From assembly GCA_038496675.1 (NCBI GenBank), contig CM076650.1, positions 20,906,806-20,970,805 of the forward strand: 64,000 nucleotides of DNA, given 5' to 3'. Source of the stretch: Rachycentron canadum (lineage: Eukaryota > Chordata > Actinopteri > Carangiformes > Rachycentridae). The notes below the pieces were generated by a model, which had not been told where the DNA came from, searched no databases, and saw nothing but the letters and a program-made list of their open reading frames with translations. Shown piece after piece: positions 45,567-56,149 of this stretch. The translations under genes and the position numbers were made by a program. Within the stretch, counting starts at the first letter, position 1, and each line of letters opens with the position of its first letter.

Positions 45567-46108
45567 ATGGGACTGTGCCTCGGTACCGAAGTAACAGAGG
45601 AGGAGAAGAGGGCGAGGATACACAGTGCCAAGATAGACCGAGACTTGTATGAGTTCGCCAAACGGGACATGAATGTGGTTAAAATACTCCTATTAGGTGA
45701 GACTCACAACTGACGATTCAGGATATTAACTCACCTGATTTCTTCTACCTGAGTCTGTGTATTTGTACCATGCAACATATGAAGTAGTAAAAACCTCCAA
45801 ACACCTGTGTCTGTAACTGGATATTTTCCAGTGGATGACATGATAAAATCCCTAATTTTTTCTTGGTAACTCTGGTTAACAAGGCTAACAAGGTCTCTTT
45901 TCATTTTACAATGCTTTGCAGATTCAATGATGAAACCTCCACCACAGGTGAATACATGCCAGAATAACATGTTTTATCTTTGATACCGGTTTACTAATAT
46001 TTACAACTTCATGCAGGTGCAGCAGAGAGCGGTAAAAGCACTCTGGTCAAACAGATGAAGATCATCCACAGTAATGGATTCACCAAACAAGAGCTCACCA
46101 GCTTCAAG
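45567..46108 (+). CDS. G-protein alpha subunit, Gv-like, exons 1-2 only
   Basis: Heterotrimeric G-protein alpha subunit, a membrane-attached GTPase that relays receptor signals. Exons 45567-45696 and 46017-46108 give the first 74 residues. MGLCLG supplies Gly2 and Cys4 for N-terminal lipidation. [20 protein letters not shown] contains the P-loop (residues 44-51, G-x4-GKS). The N-terminal helix ([16 protein letters not shown]) and [10 protein letters not shown] differ from Gi, Gs, Gq and G12 and match what I recall of Gv (gnav1), a class kept in fish and lost in mammals. The switch regions and C-terminus are missing; no further exon appears before the gap at 48198. The Gv assignment is moderately sure; G-alpha identity is firm. 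Confidence 0.75.
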
Positions 46109-46520
46109 GTTGGACACACACACACTTGAATTGAAAACAGTTTCATTTACTTTAAATAGACCAATATGACATTTGTTTTTGACATTGAGTTTAGTTTCAG
46201 GTGATTAAAAAAAAAAGACGTCAAGAGGCGTGTTTGTGCTGCAGGCATGGTGATGTATTGTAAAATGATAAGTTAGACGTGATAAAGGATTTGGAGGCAG
46301 AGATGGAGATGAACAGGGGATATGATAGCAAACGAGACGATGCTTCGTTCCTGTGAGGGACTGAGATTTCTCATGTACCCAGGGTCAGATCCACGTTGGT
46401 ATGCAGTGGTTTGGCTCACATCTGCTCTTCCGTGTGTGTGTGTGTGTGTGTTGTTGTGAGCGACTCACAGTCAAATTCCTCTGTTCTACCAGGAGTTGGG
46501 ATGGGGTGGGGAAAATGAGA

Positions 46521-46555
<35 letters not shown>

Positions 46556-46571
46556 GATTCACCCCCATAAG

Positions 46572-46930
46572 TTTGTTGTTACCGAAGGCTTAGCTTCCTC
46601 CATACCCTGCTCCTTTAACCTCTTATCATATTTTTTCTCTCCTCTTTCCCCCCTTTTCTTTCTTTCTTCTTCCTTGTTTCAGTATTGCATAAACATAATG
46701 AGTACGTGAGGACAGACAGGCTCTGTTTCTGTCTCCATCATGCTGCAGTCTGTCAGTCTGGGCCGAGTTCATAAATGAAGATGGTTAAGTTTTAATCCAC
46801 CTAGACACAGTTCACATTGTGTTTCTTTTGTGAAGGAGACTGTAAAACTGAAAACGGGCTCCAACACAGAACCAGAGTTGGTTCTATTTGCTCGGGGGGT
46901 AGGTGTTTATGTGTGTGATCATCCTATATT
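46572..46930 (+). repeat. Copy 2 of the diverged duplicated block
   Basis: Matches 44570-44755 in the same orientation, about 2.0-2.2 kb away. Shared anchors are 46587-46606 and the gtaaaactgaaaac block near 46842. It lies inside the G-alpha intron, while copy 1 lies upstream of the gene. Confidence 0.7.
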
Positions 46931-47339
46931 CACAGATAATATCAGTGTTCTTGAAATATGCAAAACAGTGTCAAACTTTGCCCTTTGGCACATGCTCATA
47001 GGCCAGAATATGCACTGATATGACAAATGAAGGTCCCAGTTGTTTGTACAGGCAGCTAGGATGTCTCAATGCATTCCTAGATATTAAAACTCCTTCTTTG
47101 GCTCCTCTTTCCTTCTGCTGCCTCTCATAACTCGTAACGATCACCTTACTGTACCATCAACGCTAGCAGGCAATGTTCTTTCATTTATTGGACTGTGGTT
47201 GTAAAAAAAAGTTAATCCTTCAACAGGTAAATTCATGAGTTATCAGACTAGAAGAAGACTAGATATTGAACCTCAATGCTCGACTCAACCTTTCTAATAT
47301 TTGAGAAATACAAGATGGAGACTGACATGAACGGTGCAA

Positions 47340-47980
47340 ACAAAATGGCGCCTTATTAGTCCAGCATGTTAGGATGCTAACATTTGCTGATTTCCACCAA
47401 AAACAAAGTACAGCTGACTGTGCAGGCATGAAGCTGACCAGCAATGTCATTACATGTACAGGTTTCATCAAACCAGGTACCAAAATTCAATGTAAGGACA
47501 ACATCTAATGCCAATGTTAATTTGTTGTGCTGATGACAGTTGACGTTGATATTTTGTTGGTTTTAAGTGTTGTGTTGTTAAGTAACCAACATCCAAAGTC
47601 TTCCAAATGTCTAATGTCAAAGTAATATTGACTTATATAAAATAGTGGTGAGCAAAATCCAGCAACTACTAAACATCAGCAAAACATCACTATGTCAGTT
47701 AGCCGATGTTGGGTTTTGACGTCAACCTGATTTCCTTTTCCAACCAGAATTTGACATCTGAGTGACATTAGAGTTGTTTGAGTCAAACGTCTTTCTGGTG
47801 GTGCATTGATGTCTGGGCCAAGTGGAGAGGCTAATGGGAATGTCGTTACTTGTGTAAGTATTTAGTTGTTGATTAAAAAGTAATGGAAAATGTAAATTTT
47901 GGCCCAATGATGGTGCTAAATTAAGTCATGGGGTTCTTCAGGTCCATTCATCCAATGGTTGCTGAGATAACACGTGTTTA
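47340..47980. repeat. Dispersed teleost repeats, possibly nested
   Basis: 47360-47470 and 47816-47975 carry words (gctaacatttgct, aaagtacagctga, gctaatgggaatgtc, catccaatggttgctgaga) typical of one fish repeat. Between them, 47490-47815 has gttgacgttgatatt, gggttttgacgtcaacct and agagttgtttgagtcaa, typical of a second. Insertion of the second into the first is a reasonable reading. Confidence 0.5.
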
Positions 47981-48147
47981 ATTCCAGTATTCAGGTCTCT
48001 TTTGTTATCCCTGCTGTCAGTTGGGTTTGCCTTTGTTCTCAGGTGACGCCCTTATTTTCAAATGGAAAAATGACACTAACCCACTAACCCGCCCCTCCCT
48101 TCCCTGACTAGCTTAAGCTCCCACAGCAAACACAAACACACCCTCCT

Positions 48148-48197
<50 letters not shown>

Positions 48198-48697
48198 NNN
48201 NNNNNNNNNNNNNNNNNNNNNNNNNNNNNNNNNNNNNNNNNNNNNNNNNNNNNNNNNNNNNNNNNNNNNNNNNNNNNNNNNNNNNNNNNNNNNNNNNNNN
48301 NNNNNNNNNNNNNNNNNNNNNNNNNNNNNNNNNNNNNNNNNNNNNNNNNNNNNNNNNNNNNNNNNNNNNNNNNNNNNNNNNNNNNNNNNNNNNNNNNNNN
48401 NNNNNNNNNNNNNNNNNNNNNNNNNNNNNNNNNNNNNNNNNNNNNNNNNNNNNNNNNNNNNNNNNNNNNNNNNNNNNNNNNNNNNNNNNNNNNNNNNNNN
48501 NNNNNNNNNNNNNNNNNNNNNNNNNNNNNNNNNNNNNNNNNNNNNNNNNNNNNNNNNNNNNNNNNNNNNNNNNNNNNNNNNNNNNNNNNNNNNNNNNNNN
48601 NNNNNNNNNNNNNNNNNNNNNNNNNNNNNNNNNNNNNNNNNNNNNNNNNNNNNNNNNNNNNNNNNNNNNNNNNNNNNNNNNNNNNNNNNNNNNNNNN
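48198..48697. other. Assembly gap of exactly 500 N
   Basis: A 500-N run flanked on the left by a CA tract. The incomplete G-alpha gene (plus strand) and incomplete rptor (minus strand) both run into it, so the real missing sequence is probably much larger. Confidence 0.98.
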
Positions 48698-49327
48698 CTT
48701 TCCACTCTAGTGCCACAGCTGGTGAGCACCTCCATAGACTAGAATGTCTGCAAGAGCCAAAAAAACATACACAAGACTTCAGAGGAAAAAATTCTATTTC
48801 AGTAAATGATTCAGCTCTGCCCCAAAATGTCATGGGTTCTTGTCTGGCCTGTCCCCCAAAATGTTCCACCAAATTCTGTCTAAATCAGCTTACAAATAAA
48901 CAAACAGGTAAAAAGAACCTCCTTGGAAGAACCAACAATGCAAACCACAAAGAGACTTTACAGTTATACTGATTAGTTTAGGAAATGACAATAAGACTGA
49001 TATCACTCTCATGTCTGAACCGTTAGTATGAAGCTACAGCCTTATCTTATCTTAGCATACAAACTGAAAACAGAGGGAAACAGCTATGACCTTGTAAATC
49101 ATCAATGTTTTAATCCCATTTTACTGTTTGATACATAAAATAAAGAAAGAGTCATCAGAGATACTGCACTTTCATATCCAAGTTTGAATCTGAATGAGAT
49201 TACACACAAAATCCTTGGCTCTGCACAAGACGGAGGAGCCGCCCCTCTGACCTCAAAGCACAGCTCAGCAAAGGGAGCATCCTTAACATCCTGAATTACT
49301 CCTGACTCACATGCGCAGTAAACTTAC
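48698..49327 (-). other. rptor intron after first coding exon
   Basis: No second rptor coding exon was recognised between the gap and the donor at 49326-49327. Confidence 0.6.
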
Positions 49328-49502
49328 CCTGTCCTTCATCCTCCAGCTCTGAGCCAAGGCCTTGGAGCCCTCAATCTTCTCTGAGTGCCGCTTCTTCATG
49401 AAGGCAAGGGGAAGCTTCCAGTCATTCATGTCAGCCTCCTCTTCCTCAGCGAGGCCCATGGCTGGTGAATGAAGCAAATCTGAGTCCATTTTCATCAGGG
49501 CC
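49328..49502 (-). CDS. rptor: Raptor (mTORC1 scaffold), first coding exon only
   Basis: Raptor recruits substrates to mTOR complex 1. The exon is bounded by an acceptor (ctccag at the 49503 side) and a donor (AGG|GTAAGT, at 49326-49327). Coding runs from 49495 (MKMDSD) or 49489 (MDSD) to 49328, 56 or 54 codons, phase 0. NDWKLPLAFMKKRHSEKIEG and SKALAQSWRMKDR match the human N-terminus (DWNLPLAFMKKRHCEKIEG) almost exactly. The preceding acidic stretch EEEEAD also matches in character. The remaining 1270 or so residues, including the RNC, HEAT and WD40 domains, are not in the window. A lone first exon of a lost duplicate is an alternative. Confidence 0.88.
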
Positions 49503-50902
49503 CTGGAGGGGAAGGCTGACATTAGTGACAAAGATGTGATGGACTTCTGCAACTTAAACTAACAACACACATATATTTTAATGGAAATGCTGTTGCTGTT
49601 ACAGTCACAGGTAAATGGCAGGATCTTCAGAGTATTTTATGACTGATAGATCACAGTGTATCCAGTGCTATTTATTCTACAGAAATGAACACAGATTACA
49701 GTGATTTTGATCACAGAGGATGAAACAGGGAGTTTTGAGGAAAACTAAGGGTATGATTCTTGACTTCAAAGTGAGCAGAAGAACATAGGATTCAAACACA
49801 AGTGTTATTTACAGCCATGGACAGACACATAATGGTTCTCTTTTATTACAGCTTTCTGTTTTATTGCTTGGTATTTTTCTCTGTCTGTAGGTAATAAGAA
49901 CAAATTAATCTATGAAGGCTGCAGGTCAATAATGTCACTGCTTTGTGAGTCCTGAGTGAGGGATGGAGGTGCAGAGCCTTTGTGGACTTTCTGTGCACAA
50001 AGACCTTATAACAGCAAAGCTCTATTGAACAAATGTTGGAGGTATGAGAAGTGAGTAACATTCATTTGTTATACCACATTCTTAATTGTTGGTGATGTTG
50101 CTGTGGATTACTTATTCCCATATTTAGATTTCATAAGAGAAATTGTGACACTTGAGTTCAAATTGGCTACTTGAGTTAACGCTTAACTACTGCATGCAAG
50201 ATATTGCACAATATTGACAAAACTGTCTGTACAGCCATGTTATCATTCTGTGGTGTAAATGGGGTGGTGGGCCTAAACTAATAAATTAGCCAATAAAAAA
50301 ACATCTACACAAACTGCCTGGGTATCACAACTCAATACCCTTTTCAGCAACTACCAATATCTCTGTAACAAAATCAGAAAATGTCAAGTACTGGCACTAC
50401 ACAGTCAGACTGCTGTGGTCAAAGTGTTTACTCACTCTTCAAACGCACACTTAGATCAACACAATTTTAGTCTAGTTCATGTAGACAAATTTCTTTTATG
50501 GCTGCTTGTGTTCACATTTGAAAACCTTAACTTTTTTTGAAGTGAAATATTTTGTTCCTCACATTAATATCAAAAAAGTAGGTGGTGACAATGTGGGAAA
50601 CAATGCAAAGTCCTATACAACTTCTATACAAAGGGCCACATGCAGCTGGAAAGTTCCAAGCGAGTTTCTTTGGAAACTGTTGCCGTAGAAACCCTTCTTA
50701 TTGTTGTTTCTGACAACTGACATAATCAGTGTTTTGCCACAACACTGAGAGGAGAGTCTGAAAAAGCTCAAGGGCTGCTGAGTTTCTCAGTTCATGAACT
50801 TCAGCTAAGAAAGTTAACCCGTGTAATAATGACGGTGGTTATGAGTCATCTTCTCCTGCTTGAATGAAAACCACAACAACAACTGACACCAAACACACTC
50901 AC
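49503..50902 (-). other. rptor 5' intron
   Basis: AT-rich intron between the probable 5'UTR exon and the first coding exon. Nothing else was recognised. Confidence 0.55.
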
Positions 50903-51800
50903 CCCTGGATCCTCTCAGCTTTACTGTTAGCCGACTAGCTGCCTGACTCCTCACTAGCTTTGTTTTAACACTGGGACAGAAGGCGACACCTGCGTGAGGC
51001 CATGATGGGGGCTCCAGCTGGCTACAGGTGAGCAGCTATGGGTTGTGTGCACCTGTAGTCCTGACTTCACATGGAGCACCCGGCACAGTCAACGAATAAA
51101 CCGGCCAGCTAGCTAGCTGTTAGCCAAGCTAGTGCGGCTAATTTGACAGCTCTGCCTCGCGCCAGCTGTCTGGCTGCATGAGGAGCGCGTCCTATTTAAA
51201 GCTTTGCTCCGGGTAACTCTCGAAACAACCTGAGCAGAGAGATCAGTGAGAAAGGACAGATGTGTGGAAATGGCGCTGTTGGCGGCAGCGCAGCGTGCAG
51301 ATGCAGACCTCGGTGCTGTGGGATTATCTACCCGGGCTGGGGAACCTCTCCGCCTCCGGACGATGACAGACACAGTCGCACAAACAATCCTGGTCAGAAA
51401 ATTGTAGGGCAGCGTCCACAGCCTGTACAGTATGTCAAACCCGTCAAAACCGAGTTGGACGGGTGCGTGTTTGCAGGGGAATCTGCGGCTCCTCTCCCCA
51501 CGGCTCTTCGCTATGGGAAGGGGCTGGAGACGAGGCCCATCTTCACACGGACAGTCTGCCACAGCCACACGAAGCACCGGCCGCGCTTATCGATGACTGG
51601 GGTCCTGTGGCCTTCTTCTACAAACCAGCGGCCCTGGGATCTGATCTGGTCAGATACTTTTGGCGGAAATCACATACAATCCCGAGAATTTCTCCGGAGA
51701 AGCACTTCTTCAGCACTTCTGCAAGGGCGCAGCCATCTTGGGTTGGACCCAGAATGCACTGTTGGGGCGGCGAGGCTGTCGTGAAACGTCACCGCCGTTG
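50903..51800 (-). other. Probable rptor 5'UTR exon and CpG-rich promoter
   Basis: On the minus strand a strong donor (CCAGGG|GTGAGTGTG, donor GT at 50901-50902) ends a GC/CpG-rich segment. Human RPTOR has a long 5'UTR, which fits. YY1-like GCCATCTTG (51732-51740) and a ZNF143-like CCCAGAATGCA (51748-51758) mark the likely promoter end. Open frames here on both strands look compositional. Confidence 0.5.
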
Positions 51801-51826
51801 TTCCTCGCTGTCACACACTAAAATGT

Positions 51827-51828
<2 letters not shown>

Positions 51829-51858
<30 letters not shown>
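51829..51858. repeat. (AC)n microsatellite
   Basis: About 15 AC units at the boundary between the rptor promoter and AT-rich intergenic DNA. Confidence 0.9.
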
Positions 51859-51862
<4 letters not shown>

Positions 51863-54800
51863 TAACTCGACGCAATGACTGCTTTTACTTTATCCAAAGT
51901 TTGTAACAATTTCCCTTTGAATAGTTTGTGTAATAGTTTGTTGGACGATATTTACATAATAAAATAATAAAACATTTTTTTTTATTGTTTTTAAGGAGGT
52001 TTTCAAATAATGAAAACATTTTTCCTGTTAGAACTACGAATAGAAAACCAACTAAGAACCAATTAAGAAAGAAAAAGCGATTTTTTAAAAATACACTTTA
52101 ATTTATCCCAGGCAATTTATTTTCATTCTTGTTGTCTTTTTGTTTTTGTCTACTTATTCTGATGAAATGTTTACAATATCCATGCCTGTTCATATGTCTA
52201 ATATTCCTATACATTTGTAATCACAAACACAAACAGAAAACTCATTTAAGACTATATTTTCATGTCACTCTTTGCTAGTGAGGATGTCAACTTCCATCTA
52301 CTCTAAACATGGACCAGAACTAATCACTTATCTCTTCAACAGTTGCAATTTTAATGCTTTTGGTTAAAGATGTAAAATGTAAGGCCTAAAGATGATATGA
52401 ATCAGTATTTTTGTTCACAAATAAAAATTCAAAAGACCAGGTTTACCATTTTCTTTCATTTATAATTTTAGTGTATGCAATGAATTGTTCAGATTTTTTT
52501 TTTAATGTAGGCTATTTTTGTGAGTGGGTTTTCAAGTCTCTAGAAACTAAATAAATATTTCACTCACCAAAATCTATCCCATGATGAGCTCTGTACATGA
52601 CGTCTAATGGAATTAATGGAATTTAAGTTAGTTTGACTCAAGCCAGACTTGCCACAATAAGCTTACAACAGTCAAGCTAATATTACCATCTGTGTGTGTG
52701 ACTTTCAGTGTGGTAAAAATAACTTTTATTTAATCTTGCATCATTGATGTACCACACTCGAGGGCTGGACACAAAATTATTCACACCACTCACACTAATC
52801 CTATATTATGGGGCAGCTTTGTGAGGCTATATTGTGCTATTTTTGTTGATATTATGTCAGTGTGGTCAGTGTACTACTTTATGATTACAATAATATTTCA
52901 AGATATACTGTGTCATTTTTTCCTCCTGGGGCACAAACTGCACGCTGAAAAATGAATATGCTGTTCATTTTCAGTCACAAAGAGGCTTGTTTTATTTGTG
53001 TTCACGTAATTGTGTGTTTCTTTTGACGTTGTTTTGCTGTGGTTTCTAATGCCTCTGCTAAAAACTATGAAAAACTTTGGGGCAAGGGTACTTAACATAA
53101 ACTAAAAATTTTCAGAAGAGAATCACAACAACATTTGAAATGAATACTTTTTTCATTGCCCTCATAGTCAGAAAGCCCAGCTTAAAAGAAGGAATTAGTA
53201 ATATCTGAGAAAGGAATGTTTTGTTTGCTGATTACCATGAAAGAATTTGTTTTTATATGACTTTAATTTCTCTCTTTCTTTATTCAAATTAACACTGGTG
53301 TTCCTACTTCCTCATCTCCCATCTTAGTTTAAAAGGAGTTTCCTGGATTTACCTACCTTCTTAATAATTAATAGCTTACACAACCAAACCACTCAAACAG
53401 CAGAATGATTACAATGTAGTTGAAGAATATATTAACATGTATATACGAGAGTATGAGGCCAATATTTATTTGACAGTCTAGCTTTGTTATTAACTGATAT
53501 CTGGGCTTAATTGAATTGTTAAATATTCATTTTAGCTAATCTGAGGATCTTGTGCCAAATATCCTCATGCAGGCCTAATTCTGAATCTTCTCAAATCAAT
53601 AGATTTATTGCAGGAGGAAATTAAGGTCACTTGAATATATAGATCATATATCAAATGGTTATACATGTTTGTTTTTTGTTTTTCATTTTACTTTTGTTTT
53701 TACATTTTATTTATTCATTTATTATTTATTTATTTTGTAAAATGTAAAACTATTATCAAGGAGCTTTTTTATATTTAGTTTTTTATGTTGTGATTTTGTG
53801 GGATTTTATGTGAAAGGGTTTTGAGCTTTAGAGATTTTCTGCACACAAAACAAAGCATTAATCACCCTCTTTTTCATCTAAGGGCAATTTCAATGAAAAG
53901 TAGTCAACTGCATTTAAGTTGTTTTTCATGAAATGTGACTGAAAGACCAATTCAAGGAAACATGATACAAAATTATATGAAACATTTCTCTAGTCCTACA
54001 CTGAAATGAATGGATTCCACATTTGATTATTTCCACTAATTATGGGATAGTGTGCATTAGTGTCAAGTGTATGGACCTTGGCTAGTTTAAAAGCCAAGTG
54101 ATAGGCAGCATCTCCCCTCTGTGTGATGTGTGCTGCATCCATCAAAAATAGCAGGGGAGCAGCTACTCTAAAACCCCTCTCTGCATGTGGGTGCCTTTTA
54201 AAAGTAGCCTAACTCAGTTGCTACAAAGACAAGAAGATGTGAATTACAGAGGATAAAAGTGATTGTTCCTATGCGAGATTCTATATTGCGCACCACCACT
54301 GCCCCAAAACCTTCCTGTCTGGTTCGATTTAACTGATAGCCTGCATAAGAGGCATTCAGGAACATTGGTAATATCTAAATGAAGGTGCACAGGGCCCCTT
54401 GCAGTCTATCACCACTAAGAGTGGTGAAGGTAAAAGTTTTAAGTTGACATGTTGAACTTGTTGGCAAACAACAGAGCAATTCATCTGCCCATTTCATATT
54501 CACTCCACTCGTAAAGCCACTTTAAGGGCATCTGTAAGGCAAAACTGAAAATGGATAACTGAAGATGGATAGTTGACACTTGCTGTATTTGTTCTTTTTC
54601 AACAATATGGTGGTGTTTGTTGTGCACAGCCTTGCTTTTCTCAACACCTGCATGAGTCAAGTGAACAAAGCGTATTTACTTGTGATTTGTCCCCAACATC
54701 ACTTGCTGTCAGGCTTCACACTCATTTCTCAAACAGCAGGAGCTAAAGGTTTGTTTTTGAAAGAGAGATGAAGCTGTCCCATCTGTCCCCGAGTCAAAAT

Positions 54801-56149
54801 CTAACACCAATCTGCGTAGACTTACTCAGGCAGTTGGTCGTGACATTACTGAGAGCCCTTTAATTGGGAGACTACAATCAACATGTTTACCAGTTTGTTC
54901 GTGGTCAACAAAGAGATTTGCTCTAAGGCCTTGATGACTTTAATCAAGCACAACACAGTCTGTCTTGGGCACAAAGGACAATGCTGCGCTGAGATGACTA
55001 ACAGCTTTCTTTGGGCTGTCAGCTCATCAGAAAACATGAAAATGCTACACCAGATGGACGGAACATGAAAATATCCCACTCAGTGCATTCGCCAGTGCGG
55101 CAATCATCTCCTCAGCCTCTTGGCTTGCCGCGCAAGAGCAATCTGGTGTGTAAGAAACTCAGGTACATCCGACTGAATTTGTTCATCTTGCTTCCTGGTC
55201 CCAGTGTCCACTGCAGGGGGGAAACAAATCCAATCTCTAAGGTGTGATAGAGGTTGGGACCCTGGGATAGCTGATAGCGAACAGAGGGGAAAGGAAAGAG
55301 AAGATTAGTCTACTTTTTTCTCCTCATCCTCCCTTTTGTCATGTAGGGAACAGGGTGACATGATCAACTGGGCTGGATCCTGGAAGCTGGAGCCAAATAA
55401 GACAGGGGCAGGAAAAGACTAAAAGTCCTTTTCCCGAGGATTGATTGTAACAAGGCCAGAGAAGGAGCGAGAGAGGACAGACAGTGATGGATGGATGGAC
55501 TCAAGGAAGTGAGTGTTTTGTGGGGCGAAGCTATGCTATCATGTGAGCTTCCATCAGCACCAGCAGCACCAACCAGTGAGACGTCTCTAGAAGGAAACTG
55601 GAGCTGTAATAGAGCATTAATCCTCTGCTGTTGTGCTCTCATGTCTCATAAAGATACATACTATTCAGGAACTTTTTCACTCAGCAAACTTATCTTCCCT
55701 CACCACTGTCATAAATCAAGTTCAACAAGATTTAAAACATATTAGAGGTAGATACTAGAAGCTAAAACCCTGAAAACACAACCTCATTCAATGTCTCATG
55801 AGAAAGTTTCACAGAAGATAAAAGGTTATTCTGAGTTTTCCTGTCCACAATAAAGACCAGACACTGTACACTTTAAACATGTTCGCCATTGCTGTTTTCA
55901 AGCCAGGTTTACAGTGTATTGATAGAAACACTGCTGCAGTGATTAATGCTTTGTATTCTGCTGCACAATGGTGATTAGTATTTACTCTCTGATAAGGTAT
56001 AGTATAAGCCTCAGCCGTCATAACTCAAGGTTGACTGAGGATATGAATTGTAAATCCATGAGGTCCCCAGCTGAAGTTTTAAAGGCATTGATTACTGCAG
56101 TCTGTCCTTTAAATGATATCCACTGGAGGTTGGTGTTTACATGGACACA
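51859..56149. other. AT-rich intergenic DNA, no gene seen
   Basis: No conserved frame, RNA gene or clear mobile element was found on either strand. Confidence 0.6.

Larger units (their letters stand above)
46109..48197 (+). other. G-alpha intron 2 up to the gap
   Basis: No third exon was recognised. Simple repeats are a GT tract (46432-46451), an AC tract (46525-46554) and a CA tract (48151-48197) that runs into the gap. Confidence 0.6.

Noticed and set aside
48076..48872. Long minus-strand open frames across the second gap
   Set aside because: They exist only because N is not read as a stop; flanks are a CA repeat and non-coding sequence.
49328..49502. Raptor exon as a processed pseudogene
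   Set aside because: It has intact acceptor and donor sites and a CpG-rich promoter upstream; a retrocopy would be intronless and continue into exon 2.
51260..51828. Plus-strand open frames of 121-174 codons opposite the rptor 5' exon
   Set aside because: CpG-rich sequence is poor in stop codons; overlapping frames are open on both strands and none resembles a known protein.
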